64,000 nt of DNA from Oceanobacillus sojae (lineage in GTDB: Bacteria > Bacillota > Bacilli > Bacillales > Amphibacillaceae): NCBI RefSeq assembly GCF_900162665.1, contig NZ_LT727812.1:1224177-1288176 (forward strand), written 5' to 3'. The notes under the pieces are model-generated. The model did not search any database, was not told where the DNA came from, and was given only the letters and a program-made list of their open reading frames with translations. The translations under genes were made by a program, and so were the position numbers. This document shows, one piece after another, positions 35,180 through 42,846 of this stretch (position 1 is its first letter; every line of letters begins with the position of its first letter).

Positions 35180-35926
35180 TCAAGGCAAACTAAGCTTGGC
35201 CATTCTGCCTCCGTCCACTGTATAGACCTGCCCAGTGATAAATGCTGCCTCATCGGCGGCAAGAAAGGCAACAAGTGCTGCTACTTCTTCCGGAGAACCT
35301 GTACGGGCAACAGGGTGAATACGTGCGATGTCGTTTCGGAATGCCTCTGCATCAGATGTGTTTTCAATAAAGTTAAGGTTTAGCTCCGTATCAATCCAGC
35401 CAGGAGCCACTGCATTACAGCGGATTCCTTCATGGCCATGATCTACAGCTACCGCACGCGTCAGCCCATGCAATCCCGCTTTTGAAGCACTATATGCCGC
35501 ATGTCCAGGATTAGCGGCCAAGCCCTCCACTGAACCAGTATTTACGATACTGCCCTGTGTTTTACGCAGGTAGGGAAGCGCTGCCTTGATCAGGAGAAAG
35601 GGTGTAGTCAGGTTCACATTAAGGTTACGTTCCCAATCCTCTAGGCTCGTTTCTTCAACTCCAGCCTCTTGCATCATACCTGCATTATTAACCAGCACAT
35701 CCAGCCTTCCAGCACGGGTAATAACCTCTTCAATAACACGATTCGGTGTTTGTGAATCAGAAAAATCCGCCTCTATCCAGTCAAATTCTTCGTCCTTCCT
35801 GCGTTGTGCAGTGATCACAGTCGCTCCTTCATCATGCAGCCTGTGGGCGATGGCATGACCAATCCCTGAGCGCCCTCCTGTCACCAGTGCAACTTTGTTT
35901 TCAAAACGCTTCATTTGTTTTGTCAT
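35180..35926 (-). CDS. Short-chain dehydrogenase/reductase (SDR)
   Basis: The 248-residue classical SDR has TGGRSGIG (about 16-23), NNAG, catalytic Ser in NTGSVEG and YSASK, and FITGQVYTVDGG. The cofactor-binding loop after strand 2 reads TAQRRKDEEF, whose arginines suggest NADP preference. The substrate is unknown. GGAGGAATAG precedes ATG 35926. It stands alone, convergent with the EET arm; no functional link is implied. Confidence 0.88.
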   Translation of the reverse strand: MTKQMKRFENKVALVTGGRSGIGHAIAHRLHDEGATVITAQRRKDEEFDWIEADFSDSQTPNRVIEEVITRAGRLDVLVNNAGMMQEAGVEETSLEDWERNLNVNLTTPFLLIKAALPYLRKTQGSIVNTGSVEGLAANPGHAAYSASKAGLHGLTRAVAVDHGHEGIRCNAVAPGWIDTELNLNFIENTSDAEAFRNDIARIHPVARTGSPEEVAALVAFLAADEAAFITGQVYTVDGGRMAKLSLP

Positions 35927-36197
35927 TATCCTATTCCTCCTTATTACGGTATATAGTTGCTGATCCCTACATCTAATACTGCTTCAAAGGCAAAGTTATT
36001 ATATATGGATTTATTTTAGTGTAACATGTTCTTTTAGACTGTTTCAGATTATTTCTTTTTTGGATAATTAATTTTCTCTTTTGATTTACGTATTGTTCCC
36101 GTGTAAGAAACACGTATCATTTTTGAAAAAAATATTTCTGTCATATAATATAGAGAAAATAAATGAATTGATGTTTATTTATACGAGGAGGACCACT
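35927..36197. other. Intergenic region with a promoter-like -10
   Basis: AT-rich; TATAAT at 36144-36149 is about 50 bases upstream of the thioredoxin-like gene's GAGGAGG site, and CGTGT/ACACG form a short dyad near 36,100. No gene seen. Confidence 0.4.
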
Positions 36198-36218
36198 ATG
36201 AAAAAGTACATGAACTGA
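36198..36218 (+). other. Six-codon leader ORF (MKKYMN) using the strong ribosome site
   Basis: GAGGAGG places initiation at ATG 36198, which reads only six codons before TGA 36216-36218. The downstream thioredoxin frame is open back through this same position in a different register, as TAT GAA AAA GTA CAT. One extra G after the ATG would join the ribosome site to that frame. Confidence 0.5.
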
Positions 36219-36229
36219 CCACCATAAAA

Positions 36230-36532
36230 ATGACTGAAGAATTTTTGCAAAATCATGCGTTAAGCTTCCTTTTCGTATCCAGACCGGATTGCAGTGTATG
36301 TCATGCAGTATTACCAAAGTTAAGAGAGCTGCTGGATAACTATCCTCAGATCCATCTTGGACATATTGATGCTTCCAAGGTAGAAGAAGTAGCAGAAAAG
36401 TTCCTGATTTTCACTGTTCCCATCATGCTTTTGATGATAGAGGGCAAGGAATATATCCGTGAGGACCGCTTCGTCCGTTTTGATCAATTAGAAGAGAAGC
36501 TGGATCAGATATATGGAATGTATACGGAGTAA
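36230..36532 (+). CDS. Thioredoxin-like protein with disturbed start
   Basis: A 100-residue thioredoxin fold: LSFLFVSRPDCSVCHAVLPK holds the redox pair CSVC, then HLGHIDASKVEEVAEKFLIF and cis-Pro FTVPIMLLMIEGKE. Such proteins reduce disulfides or monitor cytosolic thiols. The ATG at 36230 has no ribosome site; the good site belongs to a six-codon ORF 32 bases upstream. The open frame extends upstream as EKVHELTTIK, suggesting the native start was M-E-K-V-H and was lost by a one-base deletion. It may still be made by re-initiation 11 bases after the leader stop. Confidence 0.75.
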   Translation: MTEEFLQNHALSFLFVSRPDCSVCHAVLPKLRELLDNYPQIHLGHIDASKVEEVAEKFLIFTVPIMLLMIEGKEYIREDRFVRFDQLEEKLDQIYGMYTE

Positions 36533-36553
36533 ACTATACTTCCAAGCTGGACA

Positions 36554-36600
36554 GGAAAACCACAGTAATACGGTAATGGCAGTTGTTTCCGTGGTTTTCC
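36554..36600. terminator. Inverted repeat between convergent genes
   Basis: GGAAAACCAC (36554-36563) pairs perfectly with GTGGTTTTCC (36591-36600), loop 27 bases, no T run. It lies between the thioredoxin-like and MFS genes. Confidence 0.4.
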
Positions 36601-36666
36601 CACAATCCCGTCATTGCTGCTGGATTTGAATGACCTTTTATATTAAAAGATTGAACAGCAAAGCAT

Positions 36667-37791
36667 CTAATTTATTTTTGGTTTAAATACCAAGGTTAGA
36701 TAACCAACGATAGAAGCACTGACAAAAAGAGTATAGTATCCTGATACACCAGCTATCTGACCGGAAATAATTGCTCCTGCCGCCTGCCCGAATGCCAGTA
36801 ATAAGAACGGCACTCCCAGCCCGAATGCTGGCGTAATCCTAAATACAGAAATTCCCCATACGATTAAAACTCCTGTCATAAAAATATAAGAACTCCCAAA
36901 AAGTACTGGTGAAAGAAATCCCAAGATATTATTTCCTGGAGAGATTCCCAAAAACAAGGATGAAGTCGAAAGAACCAGCACAGAAATTCTATACGCATTC
37001 ACTAAGCCAAAACGATTTATATATACACCGGCTGTTCCGCCTAATAAACCTGCTGCTCCTATAATTACCCAAAACCACTCTTTCAAGTATGGCGGAACAT
37101 TTTCTAAATTTATCATAAAATCTCTGGAAAATGTCCAATAGGCAGAGCAGGATATACCAATAAGTAACGAAGCAAAAATTAGCTGGACAGAACGTATCCA
37201 CTCTTTTCCAGAGAAATTAGCCGCCACTTTCTTTTCTGTAATATTGTTTTTGGGCAGTGCTCTATAATTGACAAAAAGCACTAAAAGGGCAATAAGCGCA
37301 AAGATTAAATACGTTTTCCTCCAGCTGTCAGCCATACCAAGAGCAACAGCTCCAGTAAAAGCTGTGCCAATACTTGTACCAGAATTAATCCATGAATTGG
37401 TCTGATTCTGTAATTTCATCTCTACTTTCCTGCTGACAATATCAGCATATGGCGGCGAAGAAAATCCTGTACTTAACCCTGCCAGAAATATTCCTAAACC
37501 GAGTACCGCAACATTAGGCGAGACAGCGATGATACTCAAACCGATAATAGATGATAACCCCGCTATGATAAGAATAGATTTTGGGGAAATCTTATTTGAA
37601 CATACCATTGCGAATATAATGGCGAGACAATAAGCGATATAGGATAAAGATGAAATAAAGCCGCTGACAGATGGCTCCATGTTAAGTGTTTCATTAATAT
37701 ATGGAAGCATTAAACCATAACTGAACCGGGACAGCCCATAAGTAACGGCTATCATCGGCAATCCCACTGCTATTAACTTCTTTCCATTCAC
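36667..37791 (-). CDS. MFS transporter, YbfB/YjiJ-like
   Basis: The 374-residue protein has about 12 membrane helices, with YGLSRFSYGLMLPYINETLN in the first helix-loop, typical of the YbfB/YjiJ branch of the major facilitator superfamily, and PYADIVSRKVEM in the central loop. The substrate is unknown; the TetR gene upstream on the same strand suggests inducible efflux. A TetR-type operator lies just before its start, at 37808-37828. Confidence 0.82.
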   Translation of the reverse strand: MNGKKLIAVGLPMIAVTYGLSRFSYGLMLPYINETLNMEPSVSGFISSLSYIAYCLAIIFAMVCSNKISPKSILIIAGLSSIIGLSIIAVSPNVAVLGLGIFLAGLSTGFSSPPYADIVSRKVEMKLQNQTNSWINSGTSIGTAFTGAVALGMADSWRKTYLIFALIALLVLFVNYRALPKNNITEKKVAANFSGKEWIRSVQLIFASLLIGISCSAYWTFSRDFMINLENVPPYLKEWFWVIIGAAGLLGGTAGVYINRFGLVNAYRISVLVLSTSSLFLGISPGNNILGFLSPVLFGSSYIFMTGVLIVWGISVFRITPAFGLGVPFLLLAFGQAAGAIISGQIAGVSGYYTLFVSASIVGYLTLVFKPKIN

Positions 37792-37807
37792 ATAACTCCC
37801 ACCCTTT

Positions 37808-37828
37808 TATATATAACGTTCATTATAA
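37808..37828. promoter_or_regulatory. TetR-type operator before the MFS gene
   Basis: The element centred on AACGTTCATTATAA is identical at 19 of 21 positions to the element before the TetR gene at 38471-38491. Confidence 0.5.
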
Positions 37829-37903
37829 TAAAATCAAAAAATATATAGGGTATAATATGAGATTTTAAAATCCCTATTCTTTCCCCTATATTTATCAAAT
37901 ATA

Positions 37904-38455
37904 TCATTCAGTAGCTTCGAGACTTCTTGCCAAATCCATTGCAATATCTTTTAATTTATCCAGACCGAGTATTTGGTCCATTGATGTTAATCCCTCTAAT
38001 ATAATAGAGATTTGTATACTAAGGGATGGGGCAGCCTGAAGATGTTTCATATCATTGTCAATTTTATTTAATAGTTTCTTTTTATGGTCTCTGCTCAGCA
38101 AAGCAATTTCGTCATTTACACCTTCGTACTCCTGTTTTGCTCTTAGAAATAAACATCCATTAAAACCAGCAGCACTCAACCAATCAATGTGTGCATGAAT
38201 TAATGACCGGATATATGCATTAGCACCGTTTTCCTTATTCAATTTATCTTCCAGCAATTGAAAATACCGCTCTTCTCTCTGCATTAATATTTCTTTGATC
38301 ATTTCTTCTTTGGATTGAAAATGATAATACATTGTCATCGGTGCTACACCGGCTTGCTCCAATATACTTTTCACACCGACTGCATGAAACCCATGTTCAT
38401 AAAATAATTCTTCAGCTGTCTGCATAATGGCTGCTTTTTTCTGAGATTTCCTCAT
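37904..38455 (-). CDS. TetR-family repressor
   Basis: The 183-residue protein has an N-terminal TetR helix-turn-helix (MQTAEELFYEHGFHAVGVKS, then ILEQAGVAPMTMYYHFQSKE) and a helical ligand domain with HAHIDWLSAAGFNGCLFLRA. AAAAGGAG precedes ATG 38455. It sits directly upstream of the MFS gene, and both have near-identical operator-like elements at their starts, so it very likely represses itself and the transporter. Confidence 0.88.
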   Translation of the reverse strand: MRKSQKKAAIMQTAEELFYEHGFHAVGVKSILEQAGVAPMTMYYHFQSKEEMIKEILMQREERYFQLLEDKLNKENGANAYIRSLIHAHIDWLSAAGFNGCLFLRAKQEYEGVNDEIALLSRDHKKKLLNKIDNDMKHLQAAPSLSIQISIILEGLTSMDQILGLDKLKDIAMDLARSLEATE

Positions 38456-38470
38456 ATCATAACTCCTTTT

Positions 38471-38491
38471 TATATAGAACGGTCATTATAA
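38471..38491. promoter_or_regulatory. TetR-type operator before the TetR gene
   Basis: TATATAGAACGGTCATTATA. It shares 19 of 21 positions with the MFS operator, and TAGAACG(G/A)TCATT with the element before the USP/sigma-factor operon. Confidence 0.5.
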
Positions 38492-38601
38492 ATTTAACAT
38501 ATCAGCTATTAGATAACAACAAGCTTGTATAGAGGAATCTAAATAAAGATGACTGTTCCAAAAGGATTTTCACAAGCAATAAACCTATTATGTTTTATTA
38601 A

Positions 38602-38645
38602 TATATTATCGCTCCACCTGTAAAAAATGACGGAGCGATAATATA
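38602..38645 (-). terminator. Hairpin after the sigma-factor gene
   Basis: TATATTATCGCTCC (38602-38615) pairs perfectly with GGAGCGATAATATA (38632-38645). It lies 30 bases beyond the sigma-factor stop codon; the T-rich tail is weak. Confidence 0.65.
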
Positions 38646-38674
38646 GCATTCTATTCAGGTAACCTGATTATTAA

Positions 38675-39775
38675 TCACCTTTCCAAAAAATCCTGCAATT
38701 TTTTGCTGCGTCTCGGATGCCTTAATTTACGCAATGCTTTCGCTTCAATTTGACGGACACGCTCTCTGGTTACACCGAATACTTTCCCCAGTTCTTCCAA
38801 TGTTCTTGTTTTGCCGTCATCTAGGCCAAACCGGAGACGGAGAATGCTTTCTTCCCGGACAGGGAGCGTACTCATCACATCCTCCAATTGTTCTTTTAGT
38901 AACTGGTTTGCAGCATAGTTGTAAGGAGATTCTGCTTCCTCATCCTCAATAAAATCACCCAAATATGAACTTTCTTCATCACCTATAGGCGTTTCCAGAG
39001 ATATGGTGTCTTGAGCAATTTTTAGAATATATCTCACTTTATCCGGTTTTAGCCCCATTTCTTCTCCTATTTCCTCCGGGGCTGGTTCACGGCCTAAATC
39101 TTGGAGTAAAGAACGTTGAATACGGATTAATTTATTAACGGTTTCAACCATGTGTACCGGAATTCGGATGGTACGCGCCTGATCTGCTATTGAACGGGTA
39201 ATTGACTGTCTAATCCACCAGGTTGCGTAGGTGCTGAATTTAAAACCTTTTCGGTAATCGTACTTTTCAGCAGCTTTGAATAATCCCATATTCCCTTCTT
39301 GAATTAAATCTAAGAAAAGCATCCCCCTTCCAACATAGCGTTTGGCTATACTAACTACGAGACGGAGATTCGCTTCTATTAATCTTCTTTTTGCCTCCAT
39401 ATCCCCCTCTTCAATACGAAAAGCAAGTTCAATTTCCTCTTCCTTAGACAGTAAATCCACGTTGCCGATTTCTCTTAAATACATCCGGACAGAATCACCT
39501 TGCTTGTTTCCTATTGGAACATTAGTTTCAGTGAAATTCATTTCCTCTATTTCATGCGTATCGTCCGGACCATCAACTACATGAACCGTCTGCTTTTCCA
39601 GGTATTCGTAAACCTCATCTATTTTTTCAGATTTTATATCGAATTCAGATAAAATAACAGCCACTTTTTCATGCGTAAGCACATCTTGTTTCTTACTTAT
39701 TTCCATTAATTTATCTTTAGCTTTCTCTAAGCTCTCTGCTGATTCTATTGTATGGGAAGATTTTTGTACAATCAT
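38675..39775 (-). CDS. Primary-type sigma-70 factor, RpoD/SigA paralogue
   Basis: The 366-residue protein has region 1.2 ([20 protein letters not shown]), region 2 ([36 protein letters not shown]), region 3 and region 4.2 ([20 protein letters not shown]), as in SigA. Housekeeping sigA normally follows dnaG; here the upstream partner is a USP-like gene and no dnaG is present, so this is probably a second, conditionally used copy. ATG 39775 follows AAGGAG by eight bases, better than ATG 39799. It starts 42 bases after the USP-like gene, hence co-transcribed. Confidence 0.85.
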   Translation of the reverse strand: MIVQKSSHTIESAESLEKAKDKLMEISKKQDVLTHEKVAVILSEFDIKSEKIDEVYEYLEKQTVHVVDGPDDTHEIEEMNFTETNVPIGNKQGDSVRMYLREIGNVDLLSKEEEIELAFRIEEGDMEAKRRLIEANLRLVVSIAKRYVGRGMLFLDLIQEGNMGLFKAAEKYDYRKGFKFSTYATWWIRQSITRSIADQARTIRIPVHMVETVNKLIRIQRSLLQDLGREPAPEEIGEEMGLKPDKVRYILKIAQDTISLETPIGDEESSYLGDFIEDEEAESPYNYAANQLLKEQLEDVMSTLPVREESILRLRFGLDDGKTRTLEELGKVFGVTRERVRQIEAKALRKLRHPRRSKKLQDFLER

Positions 39776-39817
39776 GGTTACCGCTCCTTCCAAATTCATC
39801 TATTAAAAGTCTACTTA

Positions 39818-40516
39818 CTATTGCAAAGCATGTTTTAGCTGCAACGCGCCCTCTGTGCTATCACCAATTTTTCCATGGTATATATAAACATATCTCACCC
39901 TTCCTCTGCGGATAAAAACAAAAATGCCGGTACGTTCATCCGTATCCTTTTTCTGAAAAAAGAGTCCGGAAGTATCTGTCGCTCTAAAAGGTCTATCCCG
40001 AAGAAAATAAGCAATTGGATGATTGCTTTTCTTTACCAGGAATGCTTGTTTTCCATTTCTGTACTCTCCTTTTTCAAAAGGATTATATTCAAGGTGATTA
40101 ATCAAAACAAGAATGATATCTGGTAGATGGTTCAAAATATAGTTGTATTTATCACAGAAAAATATTCTTCTCCACAGCGATGCTTTCAAGTTACTTTTTG
40201 GCTGTACTCCTGACATAATAATTTCTTTCGCATTATTATTCTTTGCAGTTTCTACTAATTCTCTTGCAGTATCTCGTTCATCTTTTACCCGCTTAACAAT
40301 AAATCTGACAGCTCCTAATTCTTCACTTAATTTTTTGCTCTCTGCTAAATTTAATAAGTGAAACATTGTATATTCGCTTTCCATAGAACAGAAAAATAAA
40401 ACTTCAAAGGTATAACCATATTTCCTCGCCAATGAAGCCCCTCTTAAGAGAACTCTGCGGCTATAATTCTTTTCTTCTAAACAAACCAATACATGATGTC
40501 TTATTTTTAGTGTCAT
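39818..40516 (-). CDS. USP/KdpD-type universal stress domain protein with unknown C-terminal part
   Basis: The 232-residue protein's first ~140 residues (HHVLVCLEEKNYSRRVLLRG, LARKYGYTFEVLFF, then LGAVRFIVKRVKDERDTARE and AKEIIMSGVQPKSN) resemble the universal-stress-like cytoplasmic domain of the KdpD sensor kinase. The remaining ~90 residues, basic and aromatic (AYFLRDRPFRATDTSG, RRGRVRYVYIYHG), match nothing I recognise. No kinase domain or membrane helix is present. AAGGAGG precedes ATG 40516; the longer frame covers the leader hairpin and is discarded. It is in an operon with the sigma factor, so possibly a stress-signal input. Confidence 0.65.
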   Translation of the reverse strand: MTLKIRHHVLVCLEEKNYSRRVLLRGASLARKYGYTFEVLFFCSMESEYTMFHLLNLAESKKLSEELGAVRFIVKRVKDERDTARELVETAKNNNAKEIIMSGVQPKSNLKASLWRRIFFCDKYNYILNHLPDIILVLINHLEYNPFEKGEYRNGKQAFLVKKSNHPIAYFLRDRPFRATDTSGLFFQKKDTDERTGIFVFIRRGRVRYVYIYHGKIGDSTEGALQLKHALQ

Positions 40517-40566
40517 TTTTCCTCCTTGCGCACTCTGTTTACACACTTTATCCATCAGGAAGATAT

Positions 40567-40651
40567 TCGAAAACAGAGCTGCATTTTTCGAAGGGTTAAG
40601 GATATACGTCTTTGCCCTTGCTCCAAAGATAAACACGTATATCCTTAACCC
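40567..40651 (-). promoter_or_regulatory. Leader hairpins upstream of the USP/sigma operon
   Basis: A 17-bp perfect stem (40593-40609 with 40635-40651, core TTAAGGATATACGT) overlaps the stop of the leader ORF. It is followed by a smaller hairpin (TTCGAAA 40567-40573 with TTTCGAA 40586-40592). Both lie in the untranslated leader between the small ORF and ATG 40516. Confidence 0.65.
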
Positions 40652-40692
40652 GGAATTTTATTAAAATTGGGGTCAGAATCTGAATCAGTCAC
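40645..40692 (-). CDS. 15-codon leader peptide VTDSDSDPNFNKIPG
   Basis: GTG 40692 lies eight bases after GGGAGG, a ribosome site as strong as any in the window. The frame ends at TAA 40645-40647 inside the stem of the 17-bp hairpin. A ribosome at the stop would block that hairpin, so leader translation could control readthrough into the USP/sigma operon. The codon content (three Asp, two Ser) does not indicate classical amino-acid attenuation. Confidence 0.5.
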   Translation of the reverse strand: MTDSDSDPNFNKIPG

Positions 40693-40722
40693 ACTCTTCA
40701 CCTCCCTTTCACTTTAATTTCT

Positions 40723-40766
40723 ATTATATTTCTGAATAAAACTGAATGATCGTTCTAAAATAATCT
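40723..40766 (-). promoter_or_regulatory. Promoter and TetR-type operator of the USP/sigma operon
   Basis: The minus-strand -10 TATAAT is 40728-40723. A 26-base element at 40741-40766, containing TAGAACGATCATTCAGT on the minus strand, covers the -35 region. It is 22/26 identical to the element at 41159-41184. Confidence 0.5.
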
Positions 40767-40924
40767 AAAAAAATAGACCCTATTTTATCAAATCTGATAA
40801 ATCATAGGAATCAACTGCTGTAAAACTTTGCTGTGATTTCTTGGTTCTGCTCTATATGAGGTTCTTTCACGCATAAAAATCAGAAAAAGCTGTCTTTAAT
40901 TTCTTATCCGTCACTAAAACGATA

Positions 40925-41137
40925 TTAGGTTTCCTGTTCCGGATCCAAAAGCCGGGATAAAATTTTAGCTTCGTTTGAGTCCAATAAGGCCGATCCAGTC
41001 TTTTCCTGCCCGTTCTGAAAAAAGATTTCGTACATTCCATCTAAATGCTGAGTCACCTGAAAAGAATCACCAAAAGTCGTATTTAACGCATATTCAAAGC
41101 CTAATCCTTTTAGTTCTTTTTTATAAATAATATACAT
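40925..41137 (-). CDS. Small protein resembling the N-terminal domain of KhtT
   Basis: The 70-residue protein has KELKGLGFEYALNTTFGDSF then HLDGMYEIFFQNG and LLDSNEAKILSRLLDPEQ. The order LxGxGxxxxxxTxxGDxF...DGxxEIY...LxDxEAxxxxxLL recalls the N-terminal domain of KhtT, the regulatory subunit of the KhtU K+/H+ antiporter, but the TrkA-C domain and an antiporter gene are absent. GGGGAGGGG precedes ATG 41137; the upstream in-frame ATG lacks a site. It may be a stand-alone stress sensor; assignment is tentative. Confidence 0.45.
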   Translation of the reverse strand: MYIIYKKELKGLGFEYALNTTFGDSFQVTQHLDGMYEIFFQNGQEKTGSALLDSNEAKILSRLLDPEQET

Positions 41138-41158
41138 AATCCCCTCCCCAATCACATA

Positions 41159-41184
41159 ACTGAACGTTCGTTCTAAAATGATAT
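41159..41184. promoter_or_regulatory. TetR-type operator before the KhtT-like gene
   Basis: On the minus strand the element holds TTTTAGAACGAACGTTCAGT, adjoining a TATGAT -10. It is 22/26 identical to the element upstream of the USP/sigma operon. Confidence 0.5.
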
Positions 41185-41385
41185 CATACAGTTTTCGAGC
41201 AGTCAATGGATAAATCCTCCAGTTAAATACTACTTGTCTCCATATCTTAATTATGATAAATTTAGAACAATTGGTCAGTAACCATTAAAAGTAAGTTGGA
41301 GTATTAAATCTGTGGACAATTATCCTTAACAAAAGCTAAAATAACTCAAAAATCAAAGGTTAGAAATATATAGGGAGTGAGCTTT

Positions 41386-42000
41386 TTGAATAAAAAGCAG
41401 ACGAAAAGTATGTTAACCAAAAAGAAGATTGCTGATGCCGCAAAGCACCTCTTCATTCAAAAAGGCTATACAGCAACGTCCATTGAAAATATATCGGATG
41501 CTACCGGGGTAAGCAAAGGAAATATTTATTATCATTTTGAAAGTAAAGAAGGTCTTTTTATTTACGTTTTAGACGAATGGGAAAAGGAATGGATGGAGCA
41601 ATGGGAAGAACAGAGAAAACAATATACCTCTACAACGGAACAGCTGCATGGCATTGCAAAGCATTTTGTTATCAACGATTACAATCACCCTCTGACAAAT
41701 GTTGCAGATGAATTTTTCAGTCATGAAAATTCCAATACTTTAATACAAAACCAGCTCTATAAAACGATTAATACCAGAATATCCTACAGTCAAAAACTCC
41801 TGTCAGAAGGAATAGCCTCCGGCGAGTTTAAATCAGATGATTCTCTATTATTAGCAAAGATTTTTGATACCTTACTATACGGACTAAACAATATTTGCAG
41901 GGACTTAAACATGAAAGAAACACTTGACCTTTATGCAAAAGCGATCGATACCTTCCTCTATGGAATTGCTTCTGACGACTCAGCTCATTCCCATGATTAA
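41386..42000 (+). CDS. TetR-family repressor
   Basis: The roughly 204-residue protein has a TetR helix-turn-helix (LFIQKGYTATSIENISDATG then VSKGNIYYHFESKE) and a C-terminal helical domain. TTG 41386 lies eight bases after AGGGAG; the GTG at 41377 overlaps that site. A TGGT-N5-ACCA dyad lies upstream near 41,273. The gene directly downstream on the same strand is a decayed EamA transporter, its probable former target. Confidence 0.85.
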   Translation: MNKKQTKSMLTKKKIADAAKHLFIQKGYTATSIENISDATGVSKGNIYYHFESKEGLFIYVLDEWEKEWMEQWEEQRKQYTSTTEQLHGIAKHFVINDYNHPLTNVADEFFSHENSNTLIQNQLYKTINTRISYSQKLLSEGIASGEFKSDDSLLLAKIFDTLLYGLNNICRDLNMKETLDLYAKAIDTFLYGIASDDSAHSHD

Positions 42001-42106
42001 CGGCGAAACTAATCAGTTTATGATAGATAAGTTCGGAGAGATTTTATTACTATAGGGTTTTAAAATAATCTGCTGGTGCGGATTTATTTTAGGAAGGAAG
42101 ATAGTC

Positions 42107-42750
42107 TTGAATCGTAATCATTCATCCTTTCTGGGAGTTATATTTGGTATGGTTGCAGGAGCAGCTTGGGGATTGGCTTTTCTGATTCCGAATATGCTTT
42201 CTGCTTTTTCATCATTGGAAATTACATTAGGGCGTTATTTGATGTATGGTTTGTACTCTCTTCTTCTATTTATAGTATTTAGAAAACATACCGGGCATAT
42301 CCCGTTAAGAATCTGGTCAAGAGCACTGCTTTATGCTTTTACCGGAAATGTCGGGTACTTCTTTTTTCTACACTGGTTGGTATCCAAACATTAACACTGG
42401 TTATATTTGTTTTACTGATAAGCAGCCTGACAAACCAGCAAGTCTTAACTAACCTTCTGGCTAAAGAAAATCTGACCCAGTATGTAATCGGGATTATTGT
42501 CTTAGGTGTTATCGCTTCATGGATAGCGACATGGGCCTGGAACCAGACCTCTATCCGGCTGACCGTCTCTATGGCTGGAATGATGATTGTTTTTGAAACA
42601 CTTTTTGGATTACTTTATTCTTTTATTTATAACGGGATGCTTCCTTCCATTTTAGAATGGATAAGCATTTTATTTATTCTTGTGGGAGTTACCTTTGGAA
42701 TTTGGCGGATTAATGCATTTAAGTACTCTAACTACAAACAGATAAAATAA
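42107..42750 (+). pseudogene. EamA/DMT transporter with internal deletion and frameshift
   Basis: The N-terminal frame (42107 to the stop near 42394) encodes three helices of an EamA-type transporter (GMVAGAAWGLAFLIPNMLSA, LGRYLMYGLYSLLL, ALLYAFTGNVGYFFFL). A different frame then encodes the last four or so helices (LVIFVLLISSLTNQ, GIIVLGVIASWIATWAW, VSMAGMMIVFETLFGLLYSF, then LFILVGVTFGIW), ending at TAA 42748-42750. A full protein is about 300 residues; some 70-90 in the middle are missing at the junction near 42,385. Non-functional unless mis-assembled. Confidence 0.8.
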
Positions 42751-42846
42751 TGACTTTTACCTTCAGCAGCTTAAACTGATTGTTATTAGTCATGCGTTAA
42801 ACTTTATGATTCGATCGAAACATTTAAAGGAGGAATTTTATTAGAA

